Shown here: in pieces, positions 46,001 to 55,408 of the stretch
How the letters are laid out: every line of letters starts with the position of its first letter
Position numbering within the stretch: position 1 is the stretch's first letter
From: Arctopsyche grandis
Taxonomy: Eukaryota > Arthropoda > Insecta > Trichoptera > Hydropsychidae
DNA: 64,000 bases
Reading direction: 5' to 3'
NCBI RefSeq assembly: GCF_051622035.1
Contig: NC_135364.1
Location: 1,817,001-1,881,000, forward strand
The notes under the pieces: generated by a model
What the model was told of the DNA's origin: nothing
Database searches by the model: none
What the model saw: the letters and a program-made list of their open reading frames with translations, nothing else
Program-made: the position numbers and the translations under genes

Positions 46001-47874
46001 TTTCCTAAAGAGCACACATATGCATTTATTTATACAGGCATATACTCATTTTTACTAACACGACGTCTATTGTCAACATTGTACATAAGTATTATGCAAG
46101 ACCAATTACAAATATCGATCATCAAACATTACAACCATCAAAGACACATCTATGGACAATTTTTTGTAGCATTTTTTAGCATCAACAAATTATGATATGC
46201 TGTGAACTCTCATAATTTTACGAGATATAGGACAGGACTGCCAATTTTTTGGAAATGTTTCCGATGAAATCAGATAAATTCGCAAACTCTGAAAGGAAAT
46301 AATCGACCATTATGTCACAAATCCAAGGTTTGGCCAGCAACAAAGCCAGGGATAGACCCCGTGACCACTCAATCGAATGTATCACACGCTAACACACACG
46401 TTAATCATATAAATAAATAATGCATATGTAGATTGTGCTTCGTAAAAATTAAATGAGAAGATGTTACATAAATAATAAAATTAAAATAAATAGTAAATAT
46501 TAATCCCGAAACTCTAATTTAACATAAAACGAAAATATGTAATGATGTAGTATTAATTTATTTTTCTGTTTTTCATTTCAGATATAATTTTGTTACGAAC
46601 ACGTGGACTAATGTGGCTCATATGTTGACAGCTAGATCTTGTCACGAAATAACAGTAGTGGGGAAAGAAATTTATGCCATCGGAGGTGTGGACAATGGTG
46701 GTAATAGATTAAACACAATGGAAATATATAATATGCAACAAGATAAATGGACAGAAGCCCCATCATTGTCAGAAAAGAGATATTATTTTGCAGTAAGAAT
46801 TATTTTTTTTATTTAAACATTGCTTAACTGATCGGTTTGTATCAATCAGATGTAAAGACAAACATATTACAGCAAAATCGTCTTGGCTGAATACTGTTGC
46901 GTAGTGGTAGGTTGAGGATCCAAATGAAAGGCCAAAGTCGCTTCACAGCATTTATTGAATGATTCAGGAGGTCCACACGCAGCTAGCGCTCGTTCCAGAA
47001 TAAATCTGATGTGGCCTAAGTACCTCATTATAAAGGACAAAGTTGCTCACCACAGCTTCCCAGATCCGTTTATGTATCTATTGTTTAGGCACGTACAGTT
47101 TTGAGTGAGTCTCACGCTCTCATGCTCTTGAGGTCCACACGCAGCCAGCGCTCCCTCCAGAATGATCTCTGATATAGAATGTGAACCTCCTTATAAAAGA
47201 CAAGTCACTCACCACAGCTTCCCCAATATATTAATTTATCCATTGTCTAGGCACGTACAGTTTTAAGTGAGTCTCGCGCTCTCGTGCTCTCTTGCTCTCG
47301 GGTTCTGAGAATTCTAGCGGGTATTTACTGAGTCTCGTCGGGTTGATTCGGGGGGGTCTCCATTGTTCACCCTCGAATTCATTTAGACAGTGGATAATCC
47401 CTCTATTGTGTTGCCACATTACAATAACATATTTGGAACTTGCAGGCTGTCGCACAGGGAAACCACATTTACGCACTCGGTGGTCATGATGGATCATCGA
47501 CTCTTAAATCAGTGGAACTATATGACTTCAGGACTGAAACCTGGACAATGTCGATCAGTCTTGCTGAACCAAGATGGGGACACAAGGTGATTGCTTTCGA
47601 CGACGAACTCATTTGGATCGGTAAGTTTCGCAGGCATTTAAATACAATACGTTGTGTTATCATTCTGAAAAGTCGAACGCTTTATAAAAACGAATCTTTG
47701 GCTAATTTAATTTAAAAATTTCTCGTAATAATAATTTCAGGGGGTGATCAATCCATTACAGTGCTGGAGTACGATCCAGGCACCTGCAGATGGACAGATC
47801 TTGAATCGATTTCAGAACCACGGTTCTATTTTAATTTATTAGCAGCACCTGCGCATCTATTTAAAAATGAATAA
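40014..47874 (+). CDS. KLHL gene E: BTB-BACK-Kelch protein with shortened BACK, 10 exons, 527 aa
   Basis: Exons: 40014-40132, 40208-40362, 40457-40563, 41713-41910, 42016-42195, 42273-42425, 44586-44737, 46582-46792, 47446-47620, 47741-47874. All frames and splice sites hold. Start MSEFNTEYQDQH. This is the most diverged full copy (YPVHKLILV, LLGDILQSDYLN, GGHDGSS, LIWIGG). Exon 3 is 96 bases shorter than in sisters: LAYLRKNYLE replaces about 42 residues, removing the helices that link BTB to BACK, where Cul3 contacts (the 3-box) normally lie. The frame is kept, so a protein is still made in principle, but Cul3 binding could be altered. Kelch blades 1-6 keep their double glycines. It ends LFKNE and stop. 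Introns carry a retroposon, SINEs, a MITE and a solo LTR. Confidence 0.85.
41112..41285 (-). mobile_element. Minus-strand copy of the ~200-bp retroposon, 3'-truncated (intron 3 of gene E)
   Basis: Reads on the minus strand TAAATAGGTTTTTGAGCTCT through GATCAGTAGATCAGTAGCTA to GATGTATTGTGAACATGATT, then stops before the AATAAAAAGC tail found in the other copies. Loss of the 3' end is unusual for an element inserted by target-primed reverse transcription and suggests a later deletion or internal priming. Confidence 0.8.
42480..44560. other. Intron 6 of gene E: diverged repeats, no gene
   Basis: Contains several units of the CCGGTTTA family (TTCCATTTCCGGTTGTCGGA near 43010, ACTACTTCCGGTTTATGAAT near 43135, CCCATTTCCGGTTTATTAAA near 43285, TGCCACTTTC near 43425), spaced about 130-150 bases. 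The rest is AT-rich without coding signal. Confidence 0.5.
45073..45191. mobile_element. hAT-type MITE, 119 bp, in intron 7 of gene E
   Basis: Begins CAGTGGCGTGCCGTGAAAAT and ends ATTTTCATGGCACGCTACTG, inverted repeats over 20 bases with two mismatches. Interior phrases (ACTTACGTGTGCGCGAGCAG, TGACGTCAT) match the MITE at 20666-20834. Flanks do not show a clear 8-bp duplication. Confidence 0.78.
45565..45830 (-). mobile_element. 5'-truncated SINE, minus strand
   Basis: Matches the body and tail of 46020-46400: GGATTGCCAATTTGTTGGAA, ATGGACAAATTTTTGCAGCA, then TATTTATTTTATTTTATACA, a simple AAAT-type tail in minus orientation. The tRNA-like head is missing. Confidence 0.55.
46020..46400 (-). 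mobile_element. tRNA-derived SINE, minus strand, in intron 7 of gene E
   Basis: On the minus strand the head includes GAGTGGTCACGGGGTCTATC and TTGCTGGCCAAACC, then the same body as 38751 (GATTTGTGAC, TCTGATTTCATCGG, CCAAAAAATTGGCAGTCCTG) and a long tail ending CCTGTATAAATAAATG. It gives the full length of the family, about 380 bases. Confidence 0.6.
46895..47423 (-). mobile_element. Solo LTR, gypsy-like, minus strand, in intron 8 of gene E
   Basis: Inverse of the family at 28260: starts TGTTGCGTAGTGG and ends TTGCCACATTACA, flanked by ATAC (46891-46894) and ATAA (47424-47427), a mutated 4-base target. It is longer (529 bases) because an internal segment around GAGGTCCACACGCAGC is present twice. 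It ends 22 bases before the acceptor of exon 9, replacing most of the former branch and pyrimidine region, so splicing of exon 9 may depend on the LTR border. Confidence 0.75.
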
Positions 47875-48920
47875 ATATTATAATAAATTTTTGGAAAATG
47901 CGTGTTTTATTTTAATTCAACACAATCAATTAATTGAACACATCTAAATGCACTAAATGGCAAAGACGAGATATTCATGGGATTGCGCAGATGACATTTC
48001 GATGTACATTGATGATTGGCAATTCGTAAAATTGAGTTGGATCTTTCTGGCAAGTTTAAAATGGCAAAAGCCGAGACAAAAGTATGAAATGAGGTTTGCA
48101 ACCATTTGTAGCGGAACGACATGGAATATGTATACATATATAAATTTGAATGTAAATGAAAATGTTATTTATTGAGAAGTGAAACAATAGTGAACCATTT
48201 TTTGTGGGCAAAAGAAACTTGTCCGCCGATCTCTGCTAATAAGTACCGATATTTTTAATGTAGATTATTAATTATTATTATTAACTGAGTATTTCTTGTA
48301 AATAAATGTTAACGATTTATTAATTAAAGTTCGTAGTAAATTAAAAAAAAAACAATGTTATATTGCGGGTTTCTAACAGCAGAGGCGTCATTTCATAATT
48401 TCCCATATGGGAGCAAAATTTTTAACCAGTAAGAAATGGCATTCTAAAGGGGGGGTGTATTATATTAAAAAAAATAGTGTATATGAATTTTTACTATTTC
48501 TTTTAATCGTTTTTTTTTATTTGTATATTTTTACTAATAAAATTAATAGTAAAATAATTTTAAAAAAATCTATTAAGAGATTTGGGGATAAACGCATATT
48601 TATAAATAGTCTCCTGAAAATCTTTCAAAGCAAGACAAAATATATTTGGGACTTTTTTTCTAGGAATTCGACGTTTTTATACCTGACAGTGTGCTAAAGA
48701 ATTTCGATATTCTATTTTTGTTGGTTTAGTATTTTAATTCAAATTCATAATATAATAAATTAAACAATATAGATAGTCCCTGAAGTGAAGCCCCTGTCTA
48801 ACAGGTCTTTTTTAATGAAAGCATGTCCTCTTTTTTGAAAAAAATCTTTTTTTTCTGCCCCACATTGAACGAATATAGTCATGAACGAACAATATGTGGA
48901 TCAATGAAAAAACCCAATTA
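47875..48920. other. Intergenic region downstream of gene E
   Basis: No gene found. AATAAA overlaps the stop of gene E, likely its poly-A signal. Near 48379 CAGAGGCGTCATTTC resembles a hAT-type end; a similar phrase is at 59844. Open frames near 48407-48697 are AT-rich and show no recognisable domain. Confidence 0.4.
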
Positions 48921-49801
48921 AGGTCTGTTCATACCTAGTCGGCACGAACCGACTTCAGCAGGTATCCGGCCGTACGAAAAGTATTTTGTATGGGTATGTT
49001 CATTTCAACCGTCACGTTTACGCCACGGCAGGCTTACAGCAGTACCCGACATTTCCTGTTCATACCTTACAACAACATCCGTCAACGTATCGTATCCGTC
49101 TTTTTGGCCATCGTGGAGATATACACGCGAATTACGTGCCATGAGTCTGCCGCTTTGCTGTTTTGGACCAATCATCGATAGTGACAGTTGACAGCTGTTC
49201 AATCTTTCGACATGGTTTTGGCGCTGACAATGACTTTTTGACAATGCTTCCTTAAATTTTGTAGATTTTTTGGTGATTTGTGTTTTTATTTTATCCAATA
49301 TTGTTTCAAATTGGTATCGGTTCATACGGAAATATTTAAAAAAAAATTGTCCATCATCCACAAGCTCCTTATACAGTTTCCAAAACTCTCCTTTGGTTTT
49401 TCTATTTTTTAACATGGGATGCACATCAAAACGCCTCCGTGCTTTTTTAATGCCTTCTTGAGCTTCTTCTTCCAACAACAACGCGATTATACATAATTTT
49501 TCGTTCGATAAACGCCGAAACATTTTTGTTGACTTGTATTCTGACGCGTAGCTACGAATGCACGTGTATGCATTCATATTGTAAGTACTCGACAATACGA
49601 CGTAAGCAATATTGCGCCGTATCGTTATGGCCTGTAATGTATAAGTAAGCCGATTTTGCCTTGCACTCGGCCAAAGTGCTGTAAACGTGAAGTGACCGCG
49701 ACATGTAGCTAGATATGAATATAAATGTAATAAAATGACATATTTGAAACGGAGTCGTGCAGTGCTGAAGCCGTGCAGTGCTGTTAAGTATGAACAGACC
49801 T
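48921..49801 (-). mobile_element. PIF/Harbinger derivative, 881 bp, TTA target duplication
   Basis: Ends AGGTCTGTTCATACCTAG and CTTAAGTATGAACAGACCT-type inverted repeats, flanked by TTA on both sides (48918-48920, 49802-49804), as in PIF/Harbinger. The minus strand from 49523 encodes about 100 residues like the N terminus of Harbinger nucleases (MFRRLSNEKLCIIALLLEEE, FWKLYKELVDDGQFFFKYFR, MNRYQFETIL). It then runs into terminal sequence, so the catalytic domain has been deleted. Non-autonomous, but its ends are well preserved. Confidence 0.82.
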
Positions 49802-49804
49802 TTA

Positions 49805-50310
49805 AAAGTAGCCAAATTACTGTAGAGGTAGGATAGTCACAGTGCTATCCATTGTCCGGCAAATCTTTAGCAATGCATTAACAACCTTTGAACAATACAC
49901 GGCCCCCTCAGGCTCCGGTGACTACACATTAGGAGCATGCATTTATACCAAATGCAACTCTGAAATGAGCTATATTTTTTTGATTTTTTAAAGCACGAAC
50001 CCGCGTTATCAAAAAAGGTCATTCTTGTTAAATAAATCAAAATTAATGTAATTTAAATTTTAAATGATTGTTTAATAGTCTTGTGGCGGCTCGCTTATAC
50101 GACATGGTCGAGTTTGGTTGCCTTCCTGCGAGTGGGAACCAACTCGGCTGGGTTCGGAGAGCCACTACTCACTCTGCCTTTAGCTGTCATATAATAAACA
50201 CGTGCATTAACATGCCAGTCGTCTCATTCGTTCGTCCCCCATAGTCTAAATTAATATACTAACATTTTATAATAAATGTTATAAACATATTGTCAAATTG
50301 TAAAATTAAA
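49805..50310. other. Intergenic stretch, no gene seen
   Basis: AT-rich with an unassigned moderately GC-rich patch at 50075-50240 (CTTGTGGCGGCTCGCTTATA). This patch resembles LTR-type sequence (AATAAACACGTGCATTAACA) but ends were not identified. Confidence 0.3.
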
Positions 50311-51435
50311 TCAAACATATAGTACACCACTTACACGTATATTTGGCATTCCTCAAGGCACGGTCCTCGGACCATTACTTTTTCTAATATATGTAAATGA
50401 CATTTTCCAACAGAAAATAAAGGGTGATTTAATCTCTTATGCAGATGATACTGTATTATTAGTAAAAGGCCAAACTTGGGAAATAATTAACAAACTTGCA
50501 AATGAAGATATTAATACTTTGAAATCATGGTTTGATAATAACCTACTTACACTTAATGCAAAAAAAACAACATATATATATATTATTCTCATTACAAAAA
50601 ATACCTATAGAAAAAGTTAATATTATAATCCATGATGAAAAATGTGACTATGTAAACTGTAAACTACATGATCCTGTTTGTACTGTAATCAACTCTTCTT
50701 CTGAAATTAAATATCTCGGTGTTATCATTGATCAAAACATGAAATGGACAAGCCATATTACAGAGCCAGTAAAGAGAATAAGGAAATGTATATATATATA
50801 TTTGTTAGGTTAAGAAATATTTTAAATGTGAAAATAATAAAAAATGTGTATTATGCCCTTGTCCACTCTCTGCTTATCTATGGAATTATAGGTTGGGGAG
50901 GATCCTACAAAAGCAATCTAAATTCAGTAAAAGTTTCGCAAAAAATTATTATAAAAGTAATACTTAAAAAAAACTCTACTTTCTCGACAAAATCGCTTTT
51001 TAAACTATTTCCAGTACCAAATATCGATGACATATTTAAGCAAGCTTCCATTATAAAAATGTGTAAAGAAAAAAATAACAAAGAATATCAAGAATTTTAT
51101 AAACTAATGAGAAATGGAAACCAATTTATCACACCAAATTTTAAAACAACACAAATGCAAAACCATTATATTTTCCAAGCCATAAATAACTATAATAATC
51201 TCCCTTCTGAATTGCGCTGTATTGTTAACCAAACAGAACAAGTAAAACAAATTAAATACTTTTTCAAAAAAAACTTTATAATAGATTTTAAGAATTTATA
51301 ATAGAATCGTAGCTCCCTTATCAGGCACAAGAGCTACTCTTATCTGATAAGGAATACATGTCCAACTTTGTAATAAACATTATATCCTGTAAATATATGT
51401 ATATGAATAAATAAAAAAAAATAAAAAAAATATAA
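50310..51435 (+). mobile_element. 5'-truncated non-LTR retrotransposon with poly-A-like tail
   Basis: Reading begins within the reverse transcriptase: GIPQGTVLGPLLFLIYVNDI and the catalytic ISYADDTVLLV near 50430-50460. After a frameshift near 50560 it continues with SSEIKYLGVIIDQNMKWTSH, and after another near 50800 with LVHSLLIYGIIGWGGSYKSN and NNYNNLPSELRCIVNQ, stopping at 51301. The 3' UTR ends in AATAAATAAAAAAAAATAAA. Clearly a LINE of the CR1/jockey type; dead. Confidence 0.8.
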
Positions 51436-51944
51436 AGAATTTATTTAAGTAACAAAACGATTATTTATCCATATATACATATGTATATCCTTTCTTTTCT
51501 CCAAAAAAATGTGTTCGTATAACGGCACCTACCGGTCGGTGAGGAAAGTTCACTTGGCCATAAGACGTTGATAGATGAGCTGCGCATTTCAACATTTTTA
51601 CTTTATTTAGACATGTTGCAGAATAAAGTCACTTCAAAATGCGTTCATATATGGCTTTTTCATATTTGCGTAACACGTTAATAATGATCATCAATTTTAG
51701 TAGAGGATTTCAAGCCTTTCGGCTCAATATGTAATACTATGAAGATCGATTCGTCAACAAAGTTTGTCGATCAATGATGCTCGAAGCAGTGCAGTGCGGA
51801 AACTTTTTACTAACGACCTGTTGACAGTTGAATTCGACTTCTCGACTTGTCAGTTGCACGTGCTCTTGTTATTATAATATTATTGTCGTTTCGGTGCTCA
51901 AATTCAAATTAGAATATATATTTCATACATCATACTAAACTAAA
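51436..51944. other. 5' flank of gene F
   Basis: From about 51700 (GAGGATTTCAAGCCTTTCGG, GATCGATTCGTCAACAAAG) it parallels the proximal flanks of genes E (39755-40013) and A. Upstream is AT-rich with a CGGCACCTACCGGTCGGTGA phrase related to one at 24985. Confidence 0.45.
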
Positions 51945-53645
51945 ATGTCGAAATTCAATGGAAAAGTTCCCGAACAACGTGCTAAAATAATTTTAAGCCG
52001 AATGTTTGACATTTACGAACAAAGTTTGCTGTGTAATATCGATTTGGTAGTCGGAAATAACAGGTTGGTGCATTTCTTCTGTATATACCATTTGCCTATA
52101 TAGTTGCACTTATTTATATCAAACGAATTGCATTTTTCCAGATTTCAAGTACACAAGTTGATCCTTGTTACAAATAGTGATTTTTTCTTAAGTAGAATAA
52201 ATGATACAACCAGTGAAATCATTTTAGAAGACAGTGACGAGATACTCGCGGAGTCTGTCAAGAAGACGATTAAGTTCTTGTATTTCGGTGAAATTGGTAA
52301 GAATATATGTAGGTGAATAGAAACCGTGTGTTTTGAAAACATATATAAACATATCTATGGTCAAAATTTAATTTCAGACTTGCAACTACATCTAGCTGTG
52401 AACATAATCAAATTCTCCAAAATGATTCAGGTGTGTGAACTCGAAGAGTACTGTTTGGCGTACCTCGAAAAAATAAGAGACAACAAAAATTACATTTTTA
52501 TTGAAGATTTTGCCAAACATCATGGATATTTGCAATTACTTGAGCGAACAAAAGTTTATATTGCGAAGAATTATTTAAAGGTACGTCTTAAGTATGCCTT
52601 TATGTTATTGATTTATATGATGTTGTATTTGGTATCATGGATTTTAATATAAACACAAACTTAGCTATAAGCTATAGTTATAACATGACCCAAACCAGTC
52701 CTAATTTTGTCCATTTTATAATCTTAATGCGTTTTTTCCCCTCTTTTCAGGCACCTATTAATGTACACATCGCAACTGCGCATTTTACATACATATTTCT
52801 ACCCTTTTGAAACAATTCAATTTCGATCTTCAAGTGCTTTTTTTTTTCAAAACAACTACATAGAGCTTAAAAGATTTATATAATGATACCACATAAAAAC
52901 TGTGAAATAACTGTGTTTATCATAATATTATCTAAAAATCTGATTGGTATTGCAGATAATCCAAGAAGATGAATTCCTCGATATGAGTTGTGAACGACTG
53001 GGGGAACTTTTACATTCGGATGATTTAAAAATAGCAAGAGAAGAGCAAGCATTTCAAGGATTGAAGATTTGGGTGCAGAAGAATTATGAGTCTCGGAAAA
53101 AGCATTTGGACACCCTGTTGAAATATATCAGATTACCTTTGTTACCCGTCCAGGTATTTCCTGCTTCATGACAAATTTCATAGATAATTCAAATTCGTCT
53201 ATATTTGTTTATAATTTTCTAATGTGGATTTCTAAATTTTCAGTTTATATTAAATGAAGTGAAACCCCTCTGTTACGATTCATTAAGTTGTTGCCAAATG
53301 CTGTTGGATACATTCGAATACCATCATAATCCTGAAAAAATACCTCGATTTACTTTGTTGAATTCAAAACCTCGAAAGTGCTGCCAACAAACTGTATTAA
53401 TTGTAGGAGGAGACGATGATACAGTATTTGTCATATTTATTTTCATTTCTTAAAATTACAAGCTAAAGTTTCATTAATAACGTCCGTTTTGAATTTAAGA
53501 CTTCAGGTAAAATTGAAATTTACGATGCTAACAATGACAAATGTTATACATATCATGATTTGAACAATAAAACTACTGAATTTGAGGCTGTGGTGTTGAA
53601 TAACAAACTGATTACTATGGGTGGTATTACTGATGGTAAAACCAC

Positions 53646-53881
53646 TGGACAATCTTCATGTTGTTATGGTCGCTCCCCACCTAATATTTAATATAAATGT
53701 ATAAACAGAGGGCTACCGACGGGGCACTGCGTTCATTCAATAATGAGTATCAGTTAAACATTCAATAGGTGATGTGCCAATCACCATACACCAGCCGGCA
53801 GTCCCTCTTCTATTTCTTGTAATAAAGGAAAGTAAAACCGACAAGAAAGGAGTCATTATTACTCAATTACAAAGTTTTCCA
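53646..53881 (+). mobile_element. 236-bp solo LTR inside coding exon 6 of copy F, 5-bp TSD ACCAC
   Basis: Starts TGGACAATCTTC and ends AAGTTTTCCA, flanked by ACCAC on both sides (53641-53645, 53882-53886). Sister genes have the empty site AAAACCACGAACAAG. It contains AATAAAGGAAAG near the 3' part, a likely poly-A signal. The 5-base duplication and TG..CA ends fit a Copia or BEL/Pao LTR. It is not related to the gypsy-like LTRs elsewhere in the window. Confidence 0.88.
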
Positions 53882-54879
53882 ACCACAAACAAGGTACCAT
53901 TCGTTCCATTAATAAGCTTTTACTTCTATTTTAAGATCTAAATCATATGAATATAACGCGATCTATTAGGCAGATTCCACATGGTCGTTGACACTAAAAT
54001 AGTGAGTTTGTGTTTTGATCAAATAAATTGAGATTTTTCTTTTTTTGACTGATGTTAATGTTAAAGGGTTAAATCTAACATCAAGTTTTCGTCAAAGTAA
54101 ACATCGCTTCATACGAAAGTGTACATTGACGAGTCAGTGTACGATCGAGCGGAGGATGCCCTCGCTAAACCATCAACGAATAAATTTCAGAGTGTGTTTG
54201 ACAACTAACCTGAGCATAAGAGAGTTTGACAGTTACCTTCCAAAAATCCAAATCTCAAACTCGATTCAAATTCAATTATTAAATATAACAACATATATAC
54301 AGGCTATTTTTAATATTTCAAAAGCAATCAGACTAATCATATTTAGCCATATTGATAAAATAATTTGTATGTACATTTACAAGTCAAGAGTAAAAATTGA
54401 TATTGCCCTAATCAGAAAGAGGATACTATTTTTCATTGTAGCTATTTATTCTGTTAGACCAAAATGAATTTCTGACTAAACTCGAAAGTCAATGATTACA
54501 AAATGATATAAAAATTCGTGAAATCCGAATTGAGGATTAAACGTCAATTGCCCAGGTCAAAATAAAAATATATTTTTACGTTTCGCTAATTTCACAGGTG
54601 TCTTGTTTTGATCTCGTCACAAAGGAAACAACAGAATTGAAAGCGATGCAACAAGAAAGGCACTTATTTGCAGCCACGGTCATCGATGACCAAGTTTTCG
54701 TCATCGGAGGACAGAATAATGAAGAAGAATCGATAAATTCCGTGGAAAGGTTATTTTTTTGAGTCAAAAATTAATTTTTCGTTCCTTCGGTATTTGACGG
54801 GATAATCTATTATTTGTTTAATTTTTTATTGGGTTGATTTTAAAACGGAAAATTAATATTAACACTTGCTTGCGGGCCA

Positions 54880-55408
54880 AATCGTAAATGCCCCTTGCCG
54901 TGTAGCAGGCACAAATCACAGAAATTTTCAAAAATTCCCTTCAAATTATAGAAAATTTCAAAAAAATTATAAAATCTTTTATAAATGACTGTAAATTGAA
55001 CAAAACATTTAAACCTAAAGACTGACAAAAAGAATTAAAATGGAAGTTCTAATGATTATTTTAAGGCTTCTAATTAACCGATTAGTATGAAAAAGGGGTT
55101 ATCTACCCCATTCTTATACAACAAAATTTTTCAACTGAGAAAAAAATCTAAAAAAATTCCCATCATCTTTATGATATAAATTACTTCAAAATTTATAAGA
55201 TAAAATTTTTTTGTACTGGGATAATTACCCTTTTTTTTAAGTAATAAAATTTTTGAATTGAGTTGAAATTTAAAAATATTACTATCATATTTATTATATA
55301 ATTGATTGCAAAATTTAAAATATAATAATTTTTAGGACTAGGGTAACCATTTTTTTTTATCGAAAAAAAAGTTTGAAATTTTTTTTTAAAATATTCCATC
55401 GTCTTTAA
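54880..55408. repeat. Diverged AT-rich tandem repeat in intron 7 of copy F (left part)
   Basis: Units of about 110-130 bases share phrases like GACTAGGGTAACCA, AAAATTTTTGAATTGAG and AAAATATTCCCATCATCTTT. They continue on the far side of the inserted element at 58893-59150, showing that the element landed inside the array. Confidence 0.6.

Noticed and set aside
48407-48697. 96-codon AT-rich open frame
   Set aside because: Composition is that of random AT-rich sequence (mainly F, I, K, N), with no paralogue and no splice or domain evidence.
54045-54467. 140-codon open frame in intron 6 of copy F
   Set aside because: No recognisable domain, low complexity, and the corresponding intron of gene A (about 3960-4440) has lost the frame.
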